Of a stretch of 64,000 nt of DNA, positions 26,821 to 34,639 are shown piece after piece. The DNA comes from Ignavibacteriales bacterium (GTDB taxonomy: Bacteria; Bacteroidota; Ignavibacteria; Ignavibacteriales; Ignavibacteriaceae). The stretch is taken from contig CP065001.1 in the NCBI GenBank assembly GCA_016700155.1, positions 4,526,001 through 4,590,000 of the forward strand. Direction: 5' to 3'. The notes under the pieces are model-generated. The model was not told the origin of the DNA. It made no database searches and was given only the letters and a program-made list of their open reading frames with translations. Position numbers and translations under genes: made by a program. Every line of letters starts with the position of its first letter. The first letter of the stretch is position 1.

Positions 26821-26850
26821 TTGACTTATATTTTTTAATAGTTATATTTG
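26821..26850 (+). promoter_or_regulatory. Promoter of the ATP-grasp/GNAT/KamA operon
   Basis: TATATTTG (26843-26850) fits TAnnTTTG, and TTG (26821-26823) lies 19 bases upstream. TTGACT/TATATT with 16 bases between also fits sigma-70. The ribosome-binding site AAAGGA (26864-26869) begins only 13 bases after the box, so translation should begin near 26876. Confidence 0.6.
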
Positions 26851-26875
26851 CTAAAAAAATTTTAAAGGAAAATTT

Positions 26876-27958
26876 ATTTTATCTCCCTCGTTTAGTTTAA
26901 GACTGAATGTTGCATTAATCTTCAATGTCAAACCCGAAAGTGAAACTTTCCCTGAAAATTTATCCCCTGTTTTAAAAGATGACGGAACACAACCGCAAAA
27001 AGCTGTTGACACATACGCTGAGTGGGATACGTGGGAGACTATCAATGCTGTTAAAGCCGCAATCGAAGCTCATCATAACGTAACAATGATTGAAGCGAAT
27101 GAAAATGCGTACAATAAATTTCTTCAAACCAGACCTGACATCGTCTTCAACATTGCCGAAGGATTTTATGGAGTGAGCAGGGAAGCTCAGATCCCTTCAA
27201 TGCTTGAGATGTTAAACATTCCTTACACCGGCTCCGATACACTTACACTTGCAACATGTCTTGACAAGGCACGGACAAAAGAAATTTTATCCTACCACAA
27301 AATTCCGAATTCAAAATTTGTGGTCGCGTCTACCATTGCCGAGGTTGAGAAAGCAAATCTTTCATTTCCGCTTATAGTCAAACCGCTTTGGGAAGGATCC
27401 AGTAAAGGTATTTTCTCCACATCCTTTGTTAAGGACAACAGCGGGCTTGACCGTGAAATTAACAGGATCAACACTGAGTATAACCAGCCCGCATTAGTTG
27501 AAGAGTTTTTACCCGGAAGAGAATTTACAGTTGCCGTAGTTGGTAACGGAAGCAATGCTCAGGTGCTTCCTATAGTCGAAATTAATTTTAATGAATTTCC
27601 GGATGACTTCGTTCCTATATATTCTTATGAAGCAAAGTGGATACTGGATACGAAAGAAAATCCTCTTGATGTTTTTAGTTGCCCTGCAAAAATCAGCACT
27701 GAGCTTGAAAATAAAATTAAAGAAAATGTTTTGCGCACTTACAATGTTCTTCGATGCAGGGATTGGAGCCGCATAGATGTAAGGCTCGATAAATCAGGTG
27801 AACCGAATATTATTGAAGTAAATCCTTTGCCGGGAATACTTCCTAACCCGGAAGAAAATTCATGTTTTCCAAAAGCAGCCCGGACCGCCGGATTAAATTA
27901 CACTGATATGATTAATAAAGTGCTGCATTCAGCCGCAATGAGATATAAGCTGATATGA
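26876..27958 (+). CDS. ATP-grasp ligase, D-Ala-D-Ala-ligase-like (first of a tandem pair)
   Basis: The product has the D-Ala-D-Ala ligase fold: N-terminal VALIFNVKPESET, YTGSDTLTLATCLDKARTKEIL, the phosphate loop EGSSKGI and the metal site RIDVRLDKSGEPNIIEVNPLPGI. Members join a carboxylate to an amine using ATP through an acyl phosphate. The first in-frame ATG is at 27086, which would delete the conserved N-terminus. The frame is open from 26855 with no ATG, GTG or TTG before that. AAAGGA at 26864 points to ATT at 26876 (360 residues); CTG at 26903 is the alternative. The stop overlaps the next gene. Substrate is not known; it may be linked to beta-lysine made by KamA downstream. Confidence 0.75.
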   Translation: MLSPSFSLRLNVALIFNVKPESETFPENLSPVLKDDGTQPQKAVDTYAEWDTWETINAVKAAIEAHHNVTMIEANENAYNKFLQTRPDIVFNIAEGFYGVSREAQIPSMLEMLNIPYTGSDTLTLATCLDKARTKEILSYHKIPNSKFVVASTIAEVEKANLSFPLIVKPLWEGSSKGIFSTSFVKDNSGLDREINRINTEYNQPALVEEFLPGREFTVAVVGNGSNAQVLPIVEINFNEFPDDFVPIYSYEAKWILDTKENPLDVFSCPAKISTELENKIKENVLRTYNVLRCRDWSRIDVRLDKSGEPNIIEVNPLPGILPNPEENSCFPKAARTAGLNYTDMINKVLHSAAMRYKLI

Positions 27959-29016
27959 AAGTAAACGCAAAAATTCTGATCTGTTACAATTCGCCGGTGA
28001 GCATTTTTTCTGTATACAACGGCAAACCGAAAAAGCACGGCATTGAGCAGGATGATCTTTCAGAAAAAAGTTTTTCAAGAGAAATGGCTTTGATTAAAAA
28101 AAGCCTCTCGATGAATTATTCGACAGTTGAATCGCTCGCGGTTGATAAAAATATTTCCAGGGTGATAAACAGGATAAACCAGAATGATCCTGATATAATT
28201 TTTAATTTTGTCGAGTCGGTAGAAGGAATTGCGACTTATGAATACTGTATGGCAGGAGTTTATGAACTGCTTGGTTATTCATATACAGGAAATCCTCCTT
28301 CAACCCTGGCAAATTGTTTGAATAAGGACAGAGCAAAAAAAATTTTACAATCGTTCAATATACCTACTCCGGCATATCTCACCATAAAATATCCTGAAAA
28401 GGTCCTTCCTAAAAATTTCAAACTGAAATTTCCTGTAATCTTAAAACTTCTTAATGAAGATGCCAGCATAGGTATATCTGAATTTTCTGTAGTCAACAAT
28501 TTTAATTCACTGAAAAAGCAATTGAAGTTTCTCTTTGACACATATAAGCAAGATGTCATAGTTGAAGAATACATCGTGGGAAGAGAATTGAACGTTGCAG
28601 TTCTTGGAAGCAGTGTTCTTCCGGTTTCTGAAATTGAGTTTAAAGGATTGCCTGATGGTATGCCGAAGATAGTTACTTACGATGGTAAGTGGATATCAGA
28701 CAGCGTGTATTACGATAATACCAAACCAAAATGTCCGGCAAAATTAAATTCAAGAGTAAGAAAGTTAGTTGAAGAAACCGCGCTTGCTTCATTCGAAGCA
28801 TTGAACTGCAGGGATTATGCAAGAGTGGATTTAAGATTAAGTGAAAGTGGAACGCCTTTTGTTATCGAAGTTAATCCGAATCCCGACATATCAACTGATT
28901 CGGGATTTGCCAGAGCAGCTTCGGCAGCAGGATTACAATATCATGAACTGCTGAATACAATTGCGAACTTTGCTCTGTTAAGAAAAAAGAATGATACGAA
29001 AAATAAAGCAGGATGA
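27955..29016 (+). CDS. ATP-grasp ligase, second D-Ala-D-Ala-ligase-like paralogue
   Basis: A 353-residue paralogue of the gene just upstream, overlapping it by ATGA. It keeps the ligase core: YTGNPPSTLANCLNKDRAKKIL, the loop EDASIGI in place of EGSSKGI, VEEYIVGRELNVAVLG and RVDLRLSESGTPFVIEVNPNPDI. The changed glycine loop and the Asp after NPNP, where the first ligase has Gly, suggest a different substrate from that of its neighbour. Two ligases in series could add two residues to one product. The 3' end overlaps the GNAT gene by 26 bases, so translation is tightly coupled. Confidence 0.85.
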   Translation: MKVNAKILICYNSPVSIFSVYNGKPKKHGIEQDDLSEKSFSREMALIKKSLSMNYSTVESLAVDKNISRVINRINQNDPDIIFNFVESVEGIATYEYCMAGVYELLGYSYTGNPPSTLANCLNKDRAKKILQSFNIPTPAYLTIKYPEKVLPKNFKLKFPVILKLLNEDASIGISEFSVVNNFNSLKKQLKFLFDTYKQDVIVEEYIVGRELNVAVLGSSVLPVSEIEFKGLPDGMPKIVTYDGKWISDSVYYDNTKPKCPAKLNSRVRKLVEETALASFEALNCRDYARVDLRLSESGTPFVIEVNPNPDISTDSGFARAASAAGLQYHELLNTIANFALLRKKNDTKNKAG

Positions 29017-29464
29017 TGCAGTAAGAATAGAAAGACTGCTCAGCACGATTCCAAATTTTACCGATAATGAGGTAAATGTTGCGATGGAGTTAGTCAATAT
29101 TGCTGCATCAAATGAGTTTCAGACCGATTACAACATATATGTTTACGATTTTAATGATGAAGTGCTTGGATATCATTGCACTGGAAGAAGACCACTTACT
29201 GATGGAGTCTATGATTTATACTGGATCGTCTCTGATCAGAAGGCAACTGTAAAAGGAATCGGCAGAGAATTACTTGAACATGCAGAAAAGTTTGTAGTTG
29301 ATAACAATGGAAGATGGCTGCTTGCTGAAACTTCATCCAAAGAAAGCTATCAGGCGACAAGAAATTTTTATCTGAGAAATAATTACTCGATAGTAGCGCA
29401 GATCAATGATTTTTATAGTAAAGGTGATAACCTGATCGTATTCGGAAAGTTTTTCAGTTTATAA
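28991..29464 (+). CDS. GNAT family N-acetyltransferase
   Basis: A 157-residue GNAT-fold protein. The acetyl-CoA binding segment is DLYWIVSDQKATVKGIGRELLEHAEKFV, with the Q/R-x-x-G-x-G/A loop as KGIGREL, and the C-terminal SYQATRNFYLRNNYS fits motif B. Its neighbour KamA makes beta-lysine, and the known AblB enzyme acetylates the N6 of beta-lysine, so that or the amine of a ligase product is the likely acceptor. AblB proteins are usually longer, so the match is functional inference, not close homology. It overlaps the second ligase gene. Confidence 0.8.
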   Translation: MIRKIKQDDAVRIERLLSTIPNFTDNEVNVAMELVNIAASNEFQTDYNIYVYDFNDEVLGYHCTGRRPLTDGVYDLYWIVSDQKATVKGIGRELLEHAEKFVVDNNGRWLLAETSSKESYQATRNFYLRNNYSIVAQINDFYSKGDNLIVFGKFFSL

Positions 29465-29486
29465 AAAACAATCATAAGGATTAGTC

Positions 29487-30659
29487 ATGGAACTGTGGCA
29501 ACAAATGGTAAGAGATAGTGTACACACTGTCGATCAGCTTGTGGAAAAATTCAATATTGACAGAAAGACAGCAGAAGATCTGGATGAATTTTTTCAGGCA
29601 AGAATCAATCCTTACTACTTAAGCCTTATTCGATATCCCGGAGATCCAATCTGGCGTCAATGCGTACCAAGCAAAGCCGAACTGGAAGATATTGACGCTG
29701 AAGAAGATCCGCTGATGGAAGATGCAATGAGCCCGGTACCAAACATCACTCATCGTTATCCCGACAGAGCGCTCTTTCTTGTAACGAGTCAATGCGGATT
29801 GTACTGCCGCTTTTGTACACGAAAACGAAAAGTCGGCGACTATGAAAAAATTTCCATGAAAGGATTGGAAAGTGCTTTCAACTATCTTGAACAGCACACC
29901 GAAATACGGGATGTTATTCTTTCCGGCGGTGATCCTTTAATGCTTACAGATGCAATGCTGGAAAAAATACTTCAGAGATTAAGAGAAATACCGCACATTG
30001 AAATAATACGTCTCGGTACCAAAATGCCATGTGTGCTTCCGCAAAGAATTACACCAAAGCTTTGCGAGATGCTGAAAAAATATCACCCCATTTATGTTAA
30101 TACACATTTCAATCATCCCTGGGAAATTACACCGGAAAGTTCGAAAGCATGTGAGATGCTGGCTGATTCCGGTATTCCTGTAGGCAACCAGCTTGTTTTA
30201 ATGAAAGATGTTAATGACGACCCTGCAGTTATTAAAGACCTAATGCAGAAGTTGTTAAAGATAAGAGTTCGTCCATATTACATGTATATGGCTGATGAAA
30301 CCAAAGGAGCTAATCATTTCCGCACATCAATTGAAACCGGAATTAATATTATCGAGAACCTTCGTGGTCATACAAGCGGATTGGCAATTCCCCACTTTGT
30401 AATTGATGCACCTGGCGGCGGTGGAAAGATTCCAATCCTTCCGAATTATGTTCTTCATCACGATGAGGACAGGATAGTTCTGCGTAACTATAAAAAGAAA
30501 GTTTACGCTTATAAAAACTATAAGGATAAAAATAATCCGGAAAAGAAGAACGTTAAGCAGCCCGCTCCTGTTACCGAACGAAAGAATGGTAAATCAAAAA
30601 TCCGTGAGATTGATGTTCGTAAGATTCAACTGCCTGTGCTAGAAGAAGTTGAGATTTAA
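29487..30659 (+). CDS. kamA: L-lysine 2,3-aminomutase
   Basis: A 390-residue radical SAM/PLP enzyme that converts L-lysine to L-beta-lysine. The cluster motif is CX3CX2C in CGLYCRFCTRKR (Cys103, 107 and 110). ILSGGDPLM follows. The two Asp that hold the lysine side-chain amine are kept (Asp270 in YMYMADETKG, Asp307 in FVIDAPGGGGK), and Lys314 in PGGGGKIP is the PLP lysine. The substrate is therefore predicted with fair confidence. The C-terminal 45 residues are a basic tail. It starts 22 bases after the GNAT stop and ends at a strong terminator, so it is the last gene of the operon. Confidence 0.93.
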   Translation: MELWQQMVRDSVHTVDQLVEKFNIDRKTAEDLDEFFQARINPYYLSLIRYPGDPIWRQCVPSKAELEDIDAEEDPLMEDAMSPVPNITHRYPDRALFLVTSQCGLYCRFCTRKRKVGDYEKISMKGLESAFNYLEQHTEIRDVILSGGDPLMLTDAMLEKILQRLREIPHIEIIRLGTKMPCVLPQRITPKLCEMLKKYHPIYVNTHFNHPWEITPESSKACEMLADSGIPVGNQLVLMKDVNDDPAVIKDLMQKLLKIRVRPYYMYMADETKGANHFRTSIETGINIIENLRGHTSGLAIPHFVIDAPGGGGKIPILPNYVLHHDEDRIVLRNYKKKVYAYKNYKDKNNPEKKNVKQPAPVTERKNGKSKIREIDVRKIQLPVLEEVEI

Positions 30660-30672
30660 AAGTATTGGAGTT

Positions 30673-30700
30673 AAAAAATCCCGCTTCGGCGGGATTTTTT
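30673..30700 (+). terminator. Terminator of the ATP-grasp/GNAT/KamA operon
   Basis: ATCCCGC and GCGGGAT form a 7-bp stem with a TTCG tetraloop, flanked by A and T runs. It lies 13 bases after the kamA stop. The A/T symmetry may let it serve the convergent nadK too. Confidence 0.92.
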
Positions 30701-30732
30701 GTTTTAAACACTTTAATAAAATTTTAAACTGA

Positions 30733-31626
30733 TCATTTTTTATCAAGAAGGTTTTTCCGCACATCAACACCCCATAACAATTTTGTTCTTAGAGTTTCAT
30801 AATAATTTGTAAGTGAAGTGTGTACAAGTTTAAGCGGTCTTTTACTTTTTATAATTTCAATCTCAAGCGGGGGAGGGAATGCAAAGACCCGCTGTCCATC
30901 ACAATTTACCTGCACTTCTTTATGCAGTGAATCGGTAAGTATAGTTATGGTCTGATCATCAGGAAGTATTAAGGGACGTACAGTAAGGCTGTGTGGAGAA
31001 ATAGGTGAAAGAGTAATTACTTTTGCGCTTGGACTGACAATAGGTCCGCCGGCAGATAATGAATAACCTGTTGATCCGGTTGGTGTTGCGATGATCAATC
31101 CGTCAGCAGCAAATGTGGTCACATATTCATTGTTCACTCTTACGGTAAGATCAATCATCTTAGGCCAGCCGCCTTTATCAATCACAATGTCGTTTATTGC
31201 AAAAAGATGTTCTACTTTGTGACCCTTACAAATCCCGGTCACAACAACTCTTTCATCAATTGTATATCTGCCTTTTTTTATTTCGCTTATCAGAGTATCA
31301 ATTTGATGAATATCGGCTTCAGCTAGAAAACCGAGCTTGCCAAGATTAATTCCAAGCACTGGCTTATCATAAAACTGTGCCTGATATGCGGTGGCGAGCA
31401 TTGTACCATCACCACCGATTGAAATTACTATATCGCTTTTTTTACAGAGCAGATCATTCCTTACAAAGAAAGATTGCTTCAACTTTTTGGGAGAGCTGCT
31501 TATTTTACCTTTCAGAGAATCACTCAACAGAAAACTAAACCCGTTGCTGCTTAGCTTGTCGATGAACATAGATACAATAGTATAAGCTCTCTCTTTTGTT
31601 ATGTTAGCTATTATTCCTATGACCAT
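30733..31626 (-). CDS. nadK: NAD kinase
   Basis: A 297-residue enzyme that phosphorylates NAD to NADP. It has the GGDGTMLA catalytic motif, NLGKLGFLAE, the NE/D site (FAINDIVIDKGGWPK), and the signature TPTGSTGYSLSAGGPIVSP. Length and motifs match the family. It ends convergently with kamA and is followed upstream on its strand by the DUF1844 gene and the polysaccharide locus, with 32 bases between, so it may be the distal gene of that operon. Confidence 0.96.
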   Translation of the reverse strand: MVIGIIANITKERAYTIVSMFIDKLSSNGFSFLLSDSLKGKISSSPKKLKQSFFVRNDLLCKKSDIVISIGGDGTMLATAYQAQFYDKPVLGINLGKLGFLAEADIHQIDTLISEIKKGRYTIDERVVVTGICKGHKVEHLFAINDIVIDKGGWPKMIDLTVRVNNEYVTTFAADGLIIATPTGSTGYSLSAGGPIVSPSAKVITLSPISPHSLTVRPLILPDDQTITILTDSLHKEVQVNCDGQRVFAFPPPLEIEIIKSKRPLKLVHTSLTNYYETLRTKLLWGVDVRKNLLDKK

Positions 31627-31658
31627 ACTACATCCGGCTAATTATTTAAGAAAATTTT

Positions 31659-31919
31659 TTATTCGTTTTTATTTGCTTCAAGGTACTTTAGCTTCAGGTC
31701 TCTTATCACTTCATTCAGGAATTTGTTTTCATAGTCGGTAAGGTTCCCTTTAGTTTTGATCTCAAGCATATCTAACATGTCAATCGTATACTTTGCATGT
31801 TCAAGATTCACTTCCGATTTATTTGTCACAGGGTTTACCTCTTTTCCCAAAAGCATAAGAGCGATCTGCTGATTCTGCATAACAAGCTGCATGAATAAAA
31901 GTTCATTTTGGTTTTCCAA
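31659..31919 (-). CDS. DUF1844 family protein
   Basis: An 86-residue soluble, mostly helical protein with the DUF1844 pattern: LFMQLVMQNQQIALMLLGK at the start, NLEHAKYTIDMLDML in the middle and LTDYENKFLNEVIRDLKLKYLE at the end. The family occurs widely and its function is unknown. Its ATG follows the glycosyltransferase stop with no gap, so it is co-transcribed with that gene. Confidence 0.88.
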   Translation of the reverse strand: MENQNELLFMQLVMQNQQIALMLLGKEVNPVTNKSEVNLEHAKYTIDMLDMLEIKTKGNLTDYENKFLNEVIRDLKLKYLEANKNE

Positions 31920-32678
31920 TTATTTATCCTTTCTATTTAATTCCCACAGCTTACTGTATTTTGTAAACACATAAGCGGAAGAAAAGACTGCGAGAATAAA
32001 TCCCTGTAAACCATCCAGGAATCCGGCTTTAAAAATAAACATTTTGAAAAACAGACTAAAAGGTCTTAAGGTTACGTCAAGTATAGAAAAATTTTTATTG
32101 CGTTTAAACATCTCCTCAGCAGCGAGAGATGTGTATTTATTATACTTTTGAAAATAATGACTGATCGTCGGGTCTGTAAAATGTTCAAGATCATTTTTTA
32201 GTTGACCAGTCTCGCCATTAACAACAAGATGTTCATGCACATCATTCTCGCTGAAGCTAACAAAGTTTTTGTTGAACAGGCGGGTTACTCTTCCCGGGTA
32301 CCAGCCGCTGTGCTTAATCCACCTGCCGAGAAAATAGGATCTTCGTTTCATTGAGTAAGCATTCAGTTTAGGCTTGGTGCTTTTAAAATTGTCTATCTCT
32401 TTTTCTAATTCGCGGGTAAGTGCTTCATCAGCATCTATCCACAATATCCAGTCATTCGTTGTAAGCGAAACAGCGTGTTGTTTGGTTTTGGAAAAGCCCT
32501 GCCATTTAAGTTTGTAGTATTTGACTGTTTGAAAACTTTTTACAATCTCTTCTGTCTTATCTGAAGAGTCTTCATCAATAATAACTATGGTTTCATCAAT
32601 GCATTCTGAAAGACTGGAAAGACACCTGCCGATGTTCAATTCTTCATCCTTAGCTATGATGATCGAGGATATTCTCAT
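31920..32678 (-). CDS. Glycosyltransferase family 2 (WaaE/KdtX-like)
   Basis: A 252-residue GT2 enzyme with the GT-A signature ISSIIIAKDEELNIGRCL, the conserved acidic DEDSSD, and the metal site ILWIDADEAL. The LKWQGFSKTKQHAV segment is typical of the WaaE-type group that adds a sugar to lipopolysaccharide core. A hydrophobic C-terminal region (about residues 205-240) may associate with the membrane. It overlaps the GT9 gene upstream by four bases, which supports a role in LPS-core-like glycan assembly. Confidence 0.85.
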   Translation of the reverse strand: MRISSIIIAKDEELNIGRCLSSLSECIDETIVIIDEDSSDKTEEIVKSFQTVKYYKLKWQGFSKTKQHAVSLTTNDWILWIDADEALTRELEKEIDNFKSTKPKLNAYSMKRRSYFLGRWIKHSGWYPGRVTRLFNKNFVSFSENDVHEHLVVNGETGQLKNDLEHFTDPTISHYFQKYNKYTSLAAEEMFKRNKNFSILDVTLRPFSLFFKMFIFKAGFLDGLQGFILAVFSSAYVFTKYSKLWELNRKDK

Positions 32679-33844
32679 CTACTGTTCAGAAAAGTTTTAA
32701 TTATTTCAATCACAACTTGCGGTTTTATTTTATTAATATCTATATCAGAAGAATATCTATACTTTTGTTTTAAATAATCTTTGTCAGAAATTCTTTTTGT
32801 TATTTCTTCCGGGTAAATATGAATTCCTTTATCGTAAACGGATTCAGGATAAGGATTAAATCTCCCGAAATAGCTCCCGTTTGATATACAAATAAAAGGC
32901 GTATCAACGGCGGCGGCAAAATGAACAGCGCTCGTGTCATTTGAAATCAGAAGTTCTGCCTCTGCTAATAACTTCGCAAGTTCGGTTAATGAATTACCAA
33001 ACAGGTTGATAAATCTTTCCGCGCTGGTTTTAGATGCGATCATTTCAAAAAATTTATTTTCTTTTGCCGAGCCAGATATGACAATATCAAAATCAGTTTC
33101 CTTCAGAATAAAATCCGCGACAACTTTAAAATTCTTTGCGGACCAAATCCGCAAAGGATCATTAGAGCCGGGAAACAAAACCACATATTTATTCTTAATT
33201 CGTTCGTCATTTAGCAGTGGGGAAGTGTCAAGGGCTGGTTTTGTTACTGTCATTTCAGTCCCGAGTAATTGTCTAAAAAACTCTTGATTGATTTTAAATT
33301 CAAATGAGTTCTTATCAGAAATTTCAATTAATTCAGTATAGAATGAATTTGTAAGTAAAGACCTTTTCCATTTTGTAAACTCTTCTCCCGATCCGGAAGT
33401 ACCTATGCGGTATTTTGCATTCGATGCATTCACTATCGTATCATCAAATAAAATTTCCCTGGAATGTGTAGCAACGGCTACGGTATTAAAGCCAAGCTGG
33501 CGGATATTTTTAAGGAAATTTAGTTTGTATACAAAACCAAAGTAAAATTTTTTTCGGTCCAGCCAGATAAATTCATCTACAAAGTTGCGATCAAAGGTTT
33601 CAGAAAGATTTTTCCACGTTGAGTTTCCGCACAAAGTAATTTTATAGTCGCCATACTTCTCTGATTTTCTAACGAGCTCAAGAAAATTTCTAAACAAAAT
33701 GTAATCCCCGATTGAGTCCAGTCTTATAATGAGTAATGTTTTTTCATTTTTTTTAGTTCGGTTAAATTTAATTAGCTTAATCAGCGCACTGGTTATTATG
33801 TAATTAATTGCATTTTTAAATCTTTTAAGCTGTGAAGTGTACAT
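32675..33844 (-). CDS. Glycosyltransferase family 9 (heptosyltransferase-like)
   Basis: A 389-residue GT9 protein. The N-terminal LLIIRLDSIGDYILFRNFLE matches the heptosyltransferase start, and the C-terminal half has VVLFPGSNDPLRIWSAKNFK and ISNDTSAVHFAAAVDTPFICI, which bind the nucleotide sugar. GT9 enzymes usually add heptose or a related sugar to LPS core; the exact sugar is not predictable. It is the second gene of a tight pair with the WaaE-like enzyme. The ATG lies 21 bases after the methyltransferase stop. Confidence 0.87.
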   Translation of the reverse strand: MYTSQLKRFKNAINYIITSALIKLIKFNRTKKNEKTLLIIRLDSIGDYILFRNFLELVRKSEKYGDYKITLCGNSTWKNLSETFDRNFVDEFIWLDRKKFYFGFVYKLNFLKNIRQLGFNTVAVATHSREILFDDTIVNASNAKYRIGTSGSGEEFTKWKRSLLTNSFYTELIEISDKNSFEFKINQEFFRQLLGTEMTVTKPALDTSPLLNDERIKNKYVVLFPGSNDPLRIWSAKNFKVVADFILKETDFDIVISGSAKENKFFEMIASKTSAERFINLFGNSLTELAKLLAEAELLISNDTSAVHFAAAVDTPFICISNGSYFGRFNPYPESVYDKGIHIYPEEITKRISDKDYLKQKYRYSSDIDINKIKPQVVIEIIKTFLNSR

Positions 33845-33865
33845 ATAGTAACGAATATATTAAGT

Positions 33866-34639
33866 CTATTTCTTCAATGAAAGATGATCATCCCATGTTC
33901 TACTGGGCATTAATTTTTTTATTAAATGGAATAGCCCAAAATTGGAAAGGTTTATGATTGTTTTATAAATCAAAAAATTAATTCTTTTATCTGTCATAAG
34001 ATGAAGGCCTTTAAAAGAATAAAAATTTAAACCAAAGTTTTTAGCGATAGTTTCTAAAGACTTTAATGAATAAAATGAAATATGCTGACCGTGCTCTAAT
34101 CCATAATACCACCATCCATCAGGGGTTGGTGGTGGATCTGATACTAATTGAGTCGAAAAGAAAATATTTTTGGAAATCTTCAACATACTTGAAATTTCTT
34201 TAACGGGATCTTGAAGATGTTCAAAAACTTCAAATGCCGTTAACAACTCTATTTGTTTTAATTCTTCTTGTTTATATTCAAAACCCCGGGCTGTTAAATT
34301 GTCGCAATATGGGTCCATCCAAAAATAATCAAACCCGATATCGCGCATTAGTCTGGTAAATATACCATACCCGCCTGCATAATCCACAAATGAAAGTTTT
34401 TTATTGAACAAGAAAAAGATTAAAGCAGAAGTAACCCTGGAGAAGTAAAGATTTCTTTCAATTATTCCCGTATCAGTCAAGTTTATTGTGCTTTCATAAG
34501 CTTCTTTTAACCAGTATGCCCGTTCAGTAAATACAAATCTGCAAGTGCTGCATTGAAAGAATTCCACTTTATGTTTTTTTAGTACTTCAGCATAAAAAAC
34601 ATTATTGCTCGTGGATTTGCATATCGGACAATTCATCAT
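33866..34639 (-). CDS. SAM methyltransferase with N-terminal zinc ribbon
   Basis: A 257-residue protein. The N-terminal CPICKS and CSTCRF form a CX2C...CX2C zinc ribbon. A class I methyltransferase domain follows, with motif I FVDYAGGYGIFTRLM and AFEVFEHLQDPVKEI, the Methyltransf_23 pattern. Such ribbon-plus-methyltransferase proteins are frequent in polysaccharide clusters, where they modify sugars. It overlaps the flippase gene by four bases. Its substrate is not known. Confidence 0.82.
   Translation of the reverse strand: MMNCPICKSTSNNVFYAEVLKKHKVEFFQCSTCRFVFTERAYWLKEAYESTINLTDTGIIERNLYFSRVTSALIFFLFNKKLSFVDYAGGYGIFTRLMRDIGFDYFWMDPYCDNLTARGFEYKQEELKQIELLTAFEVFEHLQDPVKEISSMLKISKNIFFSTQLVSDPPPTPDGWWYYGLEHGQHISFYSLKSLETIAKNFGLNFYSFKGLHLMTDKRINFLIYKTIINLSNFGLFHLIKKLMPSRTWDDHLSLKK

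Noticed and set aside
27086..27958. Short ligase starting at ATG 27086
   Set aside because: This start drops the conserved VALIFN N-terminus and has no ribosome-binding site, while promoter and AAAGGA lie upstream at 26843-26869.
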